Below are positions 23,809 to 30,267 of a stretch of 30,267 nucleotides of DNA, piece by piece (the first letter of the stretch is position 1; every line of letters starts with the position of its first letter). Where the stretch lies: the NCBI GenBank assembly GCA_900320765.1, contig ONTN01000005.1, positions 1 through 30,267 on the forward strand, written 5' to 3'. The notes under the pieces are model-generated. The model worked only from the letters and a program-made list of their open reading frames with translations, made no database searches and was not told where the DNA came from. The stretch is from an uncultured Eubacteriales bacterium (GTDB lineage: Bacteria > Bacillota > Clostridia > Oscillospirales > Oscillospiraceae). The translations under genes were made by a program, and so were the position numbers.

Positions 23809-24402
23809 TCAGCCCTCCGAAACGATGGTTGTAAGGGGCAGGCCGAGCTCCTCAAGGCTCTCGGCGAGGCGGCAGAGGGGCAGGCCCATCACGTTGAAAA
23901 AGTCGCCGGTTATGCCCTTTATAAAAACTGCGCCGAGACCCTGAGCCCCGTAAGCGCCCGCCTTATCCATGGGCTCGCCGGTAGAAACGTACCAGCTTAT
24001 ATCCTCCTCGGAAAGCTCGCGGAAGCGGACGAGCGTGGATTCCGCCGCGCTGAGCTCCCTGCCGTCAAGAATAAGGGCAAGGCCGGTAACCACCAGGTGC
24101 TCCCTTCCCGAGAGGGATCGGAGCATCGCCTTCGCGTCCTCCTCGTCCGAGGGCTTTCCGAGAGGGCGCCCGTCGAGATATACGAGGGTGTCTGCCGCGA
24201 TCAGCAGCCCTTCGCCGCCTGAGCGGGAGAGGACCTCTATCGCCTTTGCCATGGAAATATGCTCTACGGCCTTCTCGGGCGGGAGGGAAAGGTCCGGCTC
24301 TTCTTCGCTCTGCGAGGGGATTATCTCAAAATCTCTAATCCCGAGCTCCCTTAAAAGCTGAACCCTGCGGGGCGAGCGGGAAGCGAGTATTATTCTTGTC
24401 AT
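23809..24402 (-). CDS. maf: Maf family nucleotide pyrophosphatase
   Basis: Maf proteins (197 residues here) are house-cleaning nucleotide pyrophosphatases that hydrolyse dTTP, UTP or modified nucleotides. The signature is intact: ILASRSPRRVQLL at the N-terminus, LIAADTLVYLDG in the middle and AYGAQGLGAVFIKGITGD followed by FFNVMGLPL near the end. The start ATG at 24402 fits the conserved N-terminus; an upstream TTG (24432) overlapping the end of the U32 gene would add 10 unsupported residues. In clostridia maf commonly heads the radC-mreBCD cluster; here mreC follows it directly. Confidence 0.94.
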   Translation of the reverse strand: MTRIILASRSPRRVQLLRELGIRDFEIIPSQSEEEPDLSLPPEKAVEHISMAKAIEVLSRSGGEGLLIAADTLVYLDGRPLGKPSDEEDAKAMLRSLSGREHLVVTGLALILDGRELSAAESTLVRFRELSEEDISWYVSTGEPMDKAGAYGAQGLGAVFIKGITGDFFNVMGLPLCRLAESLEELGLPLTTIVSEG

Positions 24403-24428
24403 TATGATTCCACACCTTTTTACTGTTT

Positions 24429-26480
24429 TCAAAAGAGGCCGCGGGTAAAGCTCGCGGGCTCGTACCGCCCTTCGCCGAGGTATCTCTCCGTTACAAGGGA
24501 GACCTCCTCGGGATTCTCGGTGGTAAAATCGAGCCTGACGCCCCAGAGACCGCAGTTCATATAATCGCGGCTCCTCCTTGCAAGGAAGAGCTTTTTCGCG
24601 GAATACAGGGTCTCGCGCCCGGAGACGGAGCGGACGGAGGGCATTACTATCCCGTCCCTGTCCGGTATCCCGGCGTAGCCCTCGCCGCTGAGCCCGGAGG
24701 AGAGGGGAAAAACGGAGTGGGCGACGGGTAGACGCCCGTAGACCGTAAGCTCCGCAGGAAGATATTTTTTAAGGGCGGCGACCTCGGCGGCGCTGAGCTC
24801 CGGGGATAGAACGGCACTTTTAAAGTTCATTCGCCGCAGTATTTCCGTATCCCCTGATGAGAGGACGCCGAGACCGATTCCGCCTCTCAGGCGGAAGCCC
24901 ATATTTTTAAGGAAGAGCGCGTGACCGAGGTTTTCACAGAGCGCATCCTCGACCCCGAGCTGCCTTGCGCTCATCAGCATTGAGGTGAGCTTCGGCTTAT
25001 CCGCATCCGTGAAGAACGGGGGAAGAGTGACGGCAACCGTTATGCCCTCCGCCCTGATGAACGGAAGGACAGAGTCCTGCGAGGCTGCAAGCTCGGCTGC
25101 CGGAACGTAGACCACGGGAGGGGCGAGCTCCAAAAGCTTTTTCGTGAGCTGCGCCGCCTTGAGCACGGATACCGTAAGAACGGGCGGGAGCTGCGAGGGC
25201 TCAGGCGGCTCGGGAAGTGGAGAGGCCTGAGCCGCCGCGCGCTCGGGAAGCTGAGTCCTTTTCTCCATCAGCTCCTGAAGCGCAGAGTCCCTGAGCCCGG
25301 AGATATCCTTCGGATCCGCCGAGACGCCCTTCTGTATGTTCGTCTTCACCGAGGCGGTGAGAAAGGGCGTTCCGCCAGTCTTATAAAGCTCGGTCTGCAG
25401 ACGGGTGGAGGTAAGCTCCCGGTGAAATGCAAGGTCACATTTTCCGCCCTCGCGCGTCGCCTTGTTTCCCATATCGTCTGTGGCCGTGAGCCTGATCGGC
25501 CTTCCGAGCGCGAGCTCAGCGGTGAAATTAACGGGCACGCGCTGAAATTCTCGCCTCATATAGCTTTTTCTAAGCCCGGAGATAACCGGAGACCCGTCCT
25601 CTGCGGGCTTTGCGGAGACCACCGTGCGGTCGGCGGGCCCGCGCCCGGTATAATATCCGTCAGTATATCCCGCCGTGGGACAGACCTCAGAGAGCGCGCG
25701 AAGCTCGTCCTCAATCTCGAGCCTTACGCCCGAGAGCGCCCGAGAGTATAGCTGCGTCAGGGCGGCGACGTACTCCGGCCGCCTCTCGCGCCCGTCGACG
25801 CTGACGGCGAAAACGCCGAGCGCTGAAAGCTCGCCCACGTGGGAAATGAGGCACAGGTCGGGCAGAACGAGGGGCTCGGCCCCCTTCACGCCCAGCTTGT
25901 AGTGCCTGAGGCTCTCCCTGTATGTGCCGCCGCGCCTCTCGCTTCCGGCCCCGTACAGTGCGGGGAGCAGAAAAAGCCCGGGGCAGGAGGGACTTAGCCA
26001 TCCGTGGACGGGAAGCTCTATCTCTATCTCCGAGCCCTTTGCGATTTCCCGTATCTGCTCCTTCGAGAGCTGAGGCGCGAGCGCGGCTCGCTTCGCGCCC
26101 ATGGCGGCGGCAATTCGGACCGAATCGGAGATATGTACGTTCATAAGCGAGCCCGCCTGTATCTGCGCCTCGGGCATAGACCGGCGCAGGGCGAGCATAA
26201 GGGCGGGGTCGGACGCCCTGATCGCCGCCGCCCCGTTGAGCCAGGCGGCTCGCGCAACTGAGACCACGGTATCGAATACGGCGTCGGAGGGGGTGATATC
26301 CGCCTCCGCATAGAGCTTAACGCCCCTCACCCGGCAGAAGACCGAGGCCCCGTAGAACTCCTCGCGGCTGAGCCCGGCCCTGCCCGGCAGGGCGAGAGCG
26401 GCCGAGACCGCGTCCGCCCCGTTTTGAACGGCGGCGGAAACTGCTTCGGCTGTATTTACAAGACTGACAAGCTCCGTCAC
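24429..26480 (-). CDS. U32 family protein lacking the Fe-S cysteines
   Basis: The 683 residues have the layout of the long double-barrel U32 peptidase family proteins (relatives act in tRNA/rRNA hydroxylation or as putative collagenases). The first barrel ends in the U32 signature region ELPVHGWLSPSCPG (155-168); the middle (about 260-410) is the U32-associated DUF3656-like segment; a Pro-rich linker (about 410-430) leads to a second barrel with VYGRLPV near 580. The cysteines that normally hold an iron-sulfur cluster are replaced: Ser163, Phe170, Thr186 and Ser190 stand at the four expected places, and the C-terminal Cys cluster is also gone. The start is GTG 26480 with AAGGA 9 nt upstream. 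It heads the operon to mrdA. Enzymatic activity is doubtful. Confidence 0.8.
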   Translation of the reverse strand: MTELVSLVNTAEAVSAAVQNGADAVSAALALPGRAGLSREEFYGASVFCRVRGVKLYAEADITPSDAVFDTVVSVARAAWLNGAAAIRASDPALMLALRRSMPEAQIQAGSLMNVHISDSVRIAAAMGAKRAALAPQLSKEQIREIAKGSEIEIELPVHGWLSPSCPGLFLLPALYGAGSERRGGTYRESLRHYKLGVKGAEPLVLPDLCLISHVGELSALGVFAVSVDGRERRPEYVAALTQLYSRALSGVRLEIEDELRALSEVCPTAGYTDGYYTGRGPADRTVVSAKPAEDGSPVISGLRKSYMRREFQRVPVNFTAELALGRPIRLTATDDMGNKATREGGKCDLAFHRELTSTRLQTELYKTGGTPFLTASVKTNIQKGVSADPKDISGLRDSALQELMEKRTQLPERAAAQASPLPEPPEPSQLPPVLTVSVLKAAQLTKKLLELAPPVVYVPAAELAASQDSVLPFIRAEGITVAVTLPPFFTDADKPKLTSMLMSARQLGVEDALCENLGHALFLKNMGFRLRGGIGLGVLSSGDTEILRRMNFKSAVLSPELSAAEVAALKKYLPAELTVYGRLPVAHSVFPLSSGLSGEGYAGIPDRDGIVMPSVRSVSGRETLYSAKKLFLARRSRDYMNCGLWGVRLDFTTENPEEVSLVTERYLGEGRYEPASFTRGLF

Positions 26481-26518
26481 AGGCCGCCATCCTTCCTCAG
26501 CGATAATTATACAGATAC

Positions 26519-26547
26519 ATTATAGCACATAGAAAGACGAAATAAAA
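26519..26547 (-). promoter_or_regulatory. Possible promoter of the U32-maf-mreCD-mrdA operon
   Basis: On the minus strand: TATAAT (26524-26519) is a perfect -10; the -35 at 17-nt spacing is only TTTTAT (26547-26542). The call rests mostly on the -10 and on position about 38 nt upstream of the GTG start. Confidence 0.4.
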
Positions 26548-26556
26548 GGGGAATTA

Positions 26557-26580
26557 TTGAGAATTGCTAAGCGTTCTCAA
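26557..26580 (+). promoter_or_regulatory. Operator-like dyad over the LD-carboxypeptidase promoter
   Basis: TTGAGAA-N10-TTCTCAA is a perfect 7-bp dyad that spans the -35 element TTGCTA (26564-26569). Its position and spacing fit a dimeric repressor. No regulator gene is adjacent. Confidence 0.4.
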
Positions 26581-26592
26581 ATTTGGTATAAT
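26564..26592 (+). promoter_or_regulatory. Sigma-A promoter of the LD-carboxypeptidase gene
   Basis: TTGCTA (26564-26569), a 17-nt spacer and TATAAT (26587-26592). The start codon lies 35 nt downstream. Confidence 0.6.
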
Positions 26593-26626
26593 GTTTTAAA
26601 ACGAATAACTCTTTGAGGTGACTATA

Positions 26627-27652
26627 ATGAGATATCCCGAACCGCTCAAAAGAAACGGAACGATCGGCCTTGTCGCGCCGAGCTACGGCTGCGCGACGGA
26701 GCCATATATAACGAGGCTCGAAGCCGCGCTCGCGGAGGCTCGCCGCCTCGGCTTTTCCGTCACGGAGGAACCGCACGTAAGGCTCGACGAGGCCTTCGGA
26801 AGGTCGGGCCCCGCCGACGTGCTCGGCGCAGAGCTTAACAGCGCCTATTTATCCCCGGATAACGAAGCTCTCATATCCGTCGGCGGGGGCGAGCTTATGT
26901 GCGAGGTCGTGCCCTATATCGACTTTAAGGCGATAGCCTCGGCAAAGCCGAAGTGGTATATGGGCTTTTCCGACAACACGAATTTCACGTTTTTATCCGC
27001 CACCCTCGCAGACACGGCGGCGATTTACGGGCCCTGCTTCCCGGCTCTGGGCATCACCCCGTGGCATAAATCCATAACCGATGCGGTCGGACTTCTGACT
27101 GGGGAGATAAGCTCGGTCAAAAGCTATCCCTCGTGGGAGCTTTACGACGCCGAGGGCGACGACCCCCTCGCCCCGTATAACCTCACGGAAGAGACGGAGT
27201 ACCGCTATTTCAACACCGAGGGGAGAAGCCTGACGCTCGAGGGACGGCTCATCGGCGGCTGCGGCGATATACTCTTTACCCTGCTCGGCACGAGATTTGA
27301 CAGGGTGCGGGAGTTTAACGAAAGATACGCGGCGGACGGCATCATTTGGTTTCTGGAGTTCTGCGACCTTCACCCGATGGACGTGAGGCGGGCGCTCTGG
27401 GCGATGCGCGAGGCGGGCTGGTTTGAGAAAGCGAAGGGCTTTCTCATCGGAAGGCCTCTGCACTTCGGCGAGGAACAGCTCGGCCTTACGATGTACGAGG
27501 CGGTGTACGGCGCCATCGGCTCCCTCGGCGTTCCGATCATAGAGGACATAGATATCGGCCACCTGCCGCCGATGCTGCCCATAATCTCGGGAGCCGCTGC
27601 CGAGGTACGGGCGGAGGAAAACGGGCTGGAGATCAAATATCTCTTCCGGTAA
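26627..27652 (+). CDS. S66 family LD-carboxypeptidase (LdcA/MccF-like)
   Basis: The 341-residue product is a peptidase S66 family member. LdcA trims the terminal D-Ala from tetrapeptide muropeptides during cell-wall recycling, and MccF cleaves microcin C type compounds. The Ser nucleophile is Ser115 in MGFSDNT; the Glu of the catalytic dyad is in WFLEFCD and the His in DIGHLPPMLPI near the C-terminus. The ATG at 26627 has GAGGTG 6 nt upstream; a GTG at 26618 would lie in that site. It is the first gene of the plus-strand block, monocistronic by promoter evidence. The motif wording is closer to the MccF-like branch, so recycling versus detoxification is open. Confidence 0.88.
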   Translation: MRYPEPLKRNGTIGLVAPSYGCATEPYITRLEAALAEARRLGFSVTEEPHVRLDEAFGRSGPADVLGAELNSAYLSPDNEALISVGGGELMCEVVPYIDFKAIASAKPKWYMGFSDNTNFTFLSATLADTAAIYGPCFPALGITPWHKSITDAVGLLTGEISSVKSYPSWELYDAEGDDPLAPYNLTEETEYRYFNTEGRSLTLEGRLIGGCGDILFTLLGTRFDRVREFNERYAADGIIWFLEFCDLHPMDVRRALWAMREAGWFEKAKGFLIGRPLHFGEEQLGLTMYEAVYGAIGSLGVPIIEDIDIGHLPPMLPIISGAAAEVRAEENGLEIKYLFR

Positions 27653-27668
27653 AATTTTTGTGCCGCTA

Positions 27669-27697
27669 TTCACAAGAAACGAAAAATTTGTTATAAT
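27669..27697 (+). promoter_or_regulatory. Sigma-A promoter of recJ
   Basis: TTCACA (27669-27674), a 17-nt spacer and TATAAT (27692-27697). The leader of about 45 nt contains a small hairpin CGCTG-AAAT-CAGCG (27717-27730 region) just before the ribosome site. Confidence 0.65.
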
Positions 27698-27748
27698 ATA
27701 ATTTCGGAAAAATATGCGCTGAAATCAGCGAGAGAGGGGGCGGTAAAA

Positions 27749-29461
27749 ATGCCGAATAAAGAATGGCGGATAGCGGGATATACCCGGGCTGACGCGGCAA
27801 AGCTAATGAAAAGCGGCATAAATCCGCTTATCTCGGTGCTGATGGCGTCCCGCGGGGTGACGGACCCGGAGGACGTTCGGGCGCTCACCTCGGCAGAGCT
27901 TTCCGACATAACCTCGCCGTTTCTTCTTAAGGATATGGACCTTGCCGCCGAGAGAGTGCGGCTCGCGATCGAGCGTGGCGAGCACGTCGCAGTCTACGGG
28001 GATTACGACGTGGACGGTATAACCTCCTCCTGCCTTATCGCGGACTATCTGAGGTCGAAGGGCATTTCCTGCGATATCTATATCCCGGAGCGCCTTGAGG
28101 AGGGCTACGGGGTAAAGAACAGCGCCCTCGAGGCGATAGCGAAGAAGGGCGTCAGCCTCGTTATAACCGTGGACTGCGGCATCACGGCGGCTGAGAACAA
28201 GAGGTATGCCGCCGTCCTCGGCATGGATATGGTGATAACCGACCACCATGAGGTGACCGGCGAGATGCCAGAGAGCCCCGTGGTCGACCCGAGGCGGCCG
28301 GACTGCCCCTCGCCGGCGAAGATGCTGGCCGGAGTCGGCGTCGCCTTCAAGCTCGTTTGCGCTATCGAGGGCGAGGAGAAGACTGAGGAGCTTTTGAGAA
28401 GATACGGCGATATAGTCGCCGTAGGCACGATAGCCGACGTTATGCCGATGACAGGCGAGAACAGGGTCTACGTCCGCCGGGGCATAGAGCTTTTGAGAAG
28501 CGGAGCCCGCCCGGGGCTGAGGGAGCTAACCTACGCCGCAAAGTCCGAGCTATCGAAGCTCGGCCCCGTCGGGGTGGGGTACGTTCTCGCCCCGAGGATA
28601 AACGCGGCGGGGCGGCTCGGAGGAACGGACGTCGCCGTAGACCTCATTATCACGAAGGACGAAGCTGAGGCCGCCCGCCTTGCGGACAAGCTCTGCGAGC
28701 TGAACGCGGAGAGACGCAGGATAGAGGGCGTTATGGTCTCGCAGGCTATAAAAATGCTCGAGGCTGAGCCGCCGAACGGAAAGCCCATCGTGCTCTCAAG
28801 CTCGAGCTGGCACCAGGGCGTGGCGGGAATCGTCGCCTCGCGCATAAGCGAGAAATTCGGCCTGCCCGCGATAATGATCTGCGTAAAGGACGGGATCGGC
28901 AGAGGATCATGCCGCTCGTCCGGAGGATATAATATATTCGAGGCGCTCTACTCCTGCCGCGACCTTCTTTTAAGCTTCGGAGGTCACGAGCTTGCCGCCG
29001 GGATAACGGTGGCAGAGGAGGAGATACCTGCCCTCAGAAAAGCTCTGGGCGAGAGATATTCTGCCGCGTCCGGAGCTGAGACCGAGGCCGTGCTGCAGGT
29101 GGATTTTGAGGTAATCAAGCCCGCCGAGCTCCTTACGGTGGAGAATATAAGGGCTCTTGATCTTGTTGAGCCCTACGGAGTGGGGAATCCCCAGCCCGTC
29201 CTCTGCATAAAGGAGGCGACGGTGGAGGATGTGCTCCCTCTTTCGGAGGGGAAGCATACGAAGCTATGGCTCTCGAAGAGGGGAGCTGTTTTCGAGGCCG
29301 TCTTCTTCTCGAAGAGCATAAAGGAGCTCGGCGCGGAGAAGGGGATTTTGGCAAACGTAGCCTTCACCCCGCAGGTAAACGAATTCCGCGGCCGCGCGAT
29401 ACCGCAGCTCAATCTCTGCGATTTCGTGCCGCTCGAGCGTGGGCACATATCGGAGGAATGA
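27749..29461 (+). CDS. recJ: Single-stranded-DNA-specific exonuclease RecJ
   Basis: RecJ (570 residues) is a 5'-3' single-strand DNA exonuclease in recombination and mismatch repair. The DHH domain shows GDYDVDGITSS (84-94, metal ligands Asp85, Asp87, Asp89) and ITDHH (163-167). The DHHA1 domain has GIGRGSCRSSGGYN and FGGHELAAG, and the OB-type C-terminal domain ends near residue 560. The length matches the compact Firmicute form. AGAGAGGGGG precedes the ATG by 7 nt. Its stop and the relA-like start are 1 nt apart, so the pair is co-transcribed; recJ-relA adjacency is common in Firmicutes. Confidence 0.95.
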   Translation: MPNKEWRIAGYTRADAAKLMKSGINPLISVLMASRGVTDPEDVRALTSAELSDITSPFLLKDMDLAAERVRLAIERGEHVAVYGDYDVDGITSSCLIADYLRSKGISCDIYIPERLEEGYGVKNSALEAIAKKGVSLVITVDCGITAAENKRYAAVLGMDMVITDHHEVTGEMPESPVVDPRRPDCPSPAKMLAGVGVAFKLVCAIEGEEKTEELLRRYGDIVAVGTIADVMPMTGENRVYVRRGIELLRSGARPGLRELTYAAKSELSKLGPVGVGYVLAPRINAAGRLGGTDVAVDLIITKDEAEAARLADKLCELNAERRRIEGVMVSQAIKMLEAEPPNGKPIVLSSSSWHQGVAGIVASRISEKFGLPAIMICVKDGIGRGSCRSSGGYNIFEALYSCRDLLLSFGGHELAAGITVAEEEIPALRKALGERYSAASGAETEAVLQVDFEVIKPAELLTVENIRALDLVEPYGVGNPQPVLCIKEATVEDVLPLSEGKHTKLWLSKRGAVFEAVFFSKSIKELGAEKGILANVAFTPQVNEFRGRAIPQLNLCDFVPLERGHISEE

Positions 29462-29462
29462 T

Positions 29463-30267
29463 ATGGACATCAGAAAATCGAATGAGCCTATCCTGGGCAT
29501 CGAGGGAGCCGAGGCGGCATACGCCGAGCTCATCGAGGCGATAAAGCGCCATACCCAGATAAAGGATCTAAAAAAGGTCAAGGCGGCCTACGATTTTGCC
29601 TTCCGGTCTCACGGGCAGCAGCTCAGGAAGGACGGCAGCCTTTATATAACTCACCCGCTCAAGGTCGCGGCCATCGTCGCCGAGATGGGGCTCGACGAGG
29701 ACTCGATAATCGCTGCCATACTTCACGACGTTATTGAGGATACGGACTCGACCCACGAGGATATCGCAAAAATCTTCGGAGAGAGCGTGGCGGACATAGT
29801 AGAGGGCGTCACAAAGCTGACGAGGGTGACCTATACCACGAAAGAAGAGGAACAGATGGAGAATCTCCGCAAAATGTTCCTCGCAATGGCGAAGGATATC
29901 CGCGTCATACTGATAAAAATAGCGGACCGCCTGCACAATATGCGCACGATGGACTACCAGTCCGATGCCAAGCAGAGGGAGAAATCCCTTGAGACGATGG
30001 AGATATACGCGCCCATCGCCCACAGGCTCGGTATGCAGAAGATAAAGCTTGAGCTCGAGGACCTGTCGCTCATCTACCTCGACCCTGTCGGATACGAGGA
30101 GATACAGAACGCCCTTAACGAGCGCGGCGGGAAATACGAGGGCTTTATGGAGCGCACCGAGGCGGCGATAAAAAACCGTATGGAGGAGGCGCACATAAAC
30201 TGCACCGTTCAGAAGCGGATAAAGGATATCTACTCAATCTACCGCAAGATGTACGGGCAGAACAAGG
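29463..30267 (+). CDS. relA: RelA/SpoT bifunctional (p)ppGpp synthetase/hydrolase, 3' end outside window
   Basis: The first 268 codons encode a long RelA/SpoT homologue that makes and degrades the alarmone (p)ppGpp. The HD hydrolase domain is intact: ITHPL with His64, and LHDVIEDT giving His88, Asp89, Glu92 and Asp93; later KIADRLHNMRT supplies the second set of active-site residues. The window ends as the synthetase domain begins (RIKDIYSIYRKM). With an intact hydrolase the protein should be the bifunctional Rel form of Firmicutes. GGAGG lies 6 nt upstream of the ATG and within the end of recJ. Confidence 0.95.
   Translation, partial: MDIRKSNEPILGIEGAEAAYAELIEAIKRHTQIKDLKKVKAAYDFAFRSHGQQLRKDGSLYITHPLKVAAIVAEMGLDEDSIIAAILHDVIEDTDSTHEDIAKIFGESVADIVEGVTKLTRVTYTTKEEEQMENLRKMFLAMAKDIRVILIKIADRLHNMRTMDYQSDAKQREKSLETMEIYAPIAHRLGMQKIKLELEDLSLIYLDPVGYEEIQNALNERGGKYEGFMERTEAAIKNRMEEAHINCTVQKRIKDIYSIYRKMYGQNK

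Noticed and set aside
23041..24222. Plus-strand open frame (393 codons) opposite mreC and maf
   Set aside because: Both minus-strand genes are certain, with coupled starts and stops; this frame is an antisense shadow.

Overview
The window is a stretch of chromosome from a GC-rich, endospore-forming member of the Clostridia (Firmicutes/Bacillota), most like the Oscillospiraceae/Ruminococcaceae. The signs are SpoIIP, a CIRCE-controlled hrcA-grpE-dnaK-dnaJ operon, a maf-mre-mrdA-min-mgs shape cluster, sigma-A type promoters standing out as AT-rich islands, frequent GTG/TTG starts, and REP-like palindromic repeats of a kind common in that family. Most of it is core genome. I see no phage, plasmid, transposase, CRISPR array, rRNA or tRNA.

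Layout. 1-262 holds a terminator and a composite inverted repeat. 263-4762 (minus) is a probable operon: aldo/keto reductase, YgjP-type metallopeptidase, a zinc-protease-like lipoprotein and an MFS transporter, fired from a promoter back to back with that of an intracellular GH13 amylase (4882-6186, plus). 6302-10948 (minus) is hrcA-grpE-dnaK-dnaJ with a perfect CIRCE operator. 11113-11334 (minus) is a cold-shock protein with a consensus promoter and a structured leader. 11623-13546 (plus) is a glycosyltransferase/acyltransferase pair. 13557-14455 (minus) is a TSCPD protein plus a HAD phosphatase, behind a highly structured leader. 14699-15787 (plus) is spoIIP. 15825-20223 (minus) is minD-like, mgsA-like, hisS, aspS. 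20329-26480 (minus) is a U32 family protein, maf, mreC, mreD and mrdA. 26627-30267 (plus) is an S66 LD-carboxypeptidase, then recJ and the start of a RelA/SpoT gene.

The most interesting part is 19052-26480. It looks like a worn-down form of the classic clostridial cluster maf-radC-mreBCD-mrdA-minCDE-rodA-mgsA: radC, mreB, minC, minE and rodA are absent here, MinD ends before its membrane-targeting tail, and the methylglyoxal synthase homologue has lost the catalytic Asp and other active-site residues. The U32 protein at the head of the cluster has lost the cysteines expected in both halves. Together they suggest that family folds are retained for non-catalytic or altered roles. Other points worth a second look are two leader RNAs with mutually exclusive hairpins (csp and the TSCPD gene), the sharp composition break inside the lipoprotein gene, and structure-conserving repeats at two sites. 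Promoters, hairpins and residue alignments were worked out by eye; no search or folding program was run.
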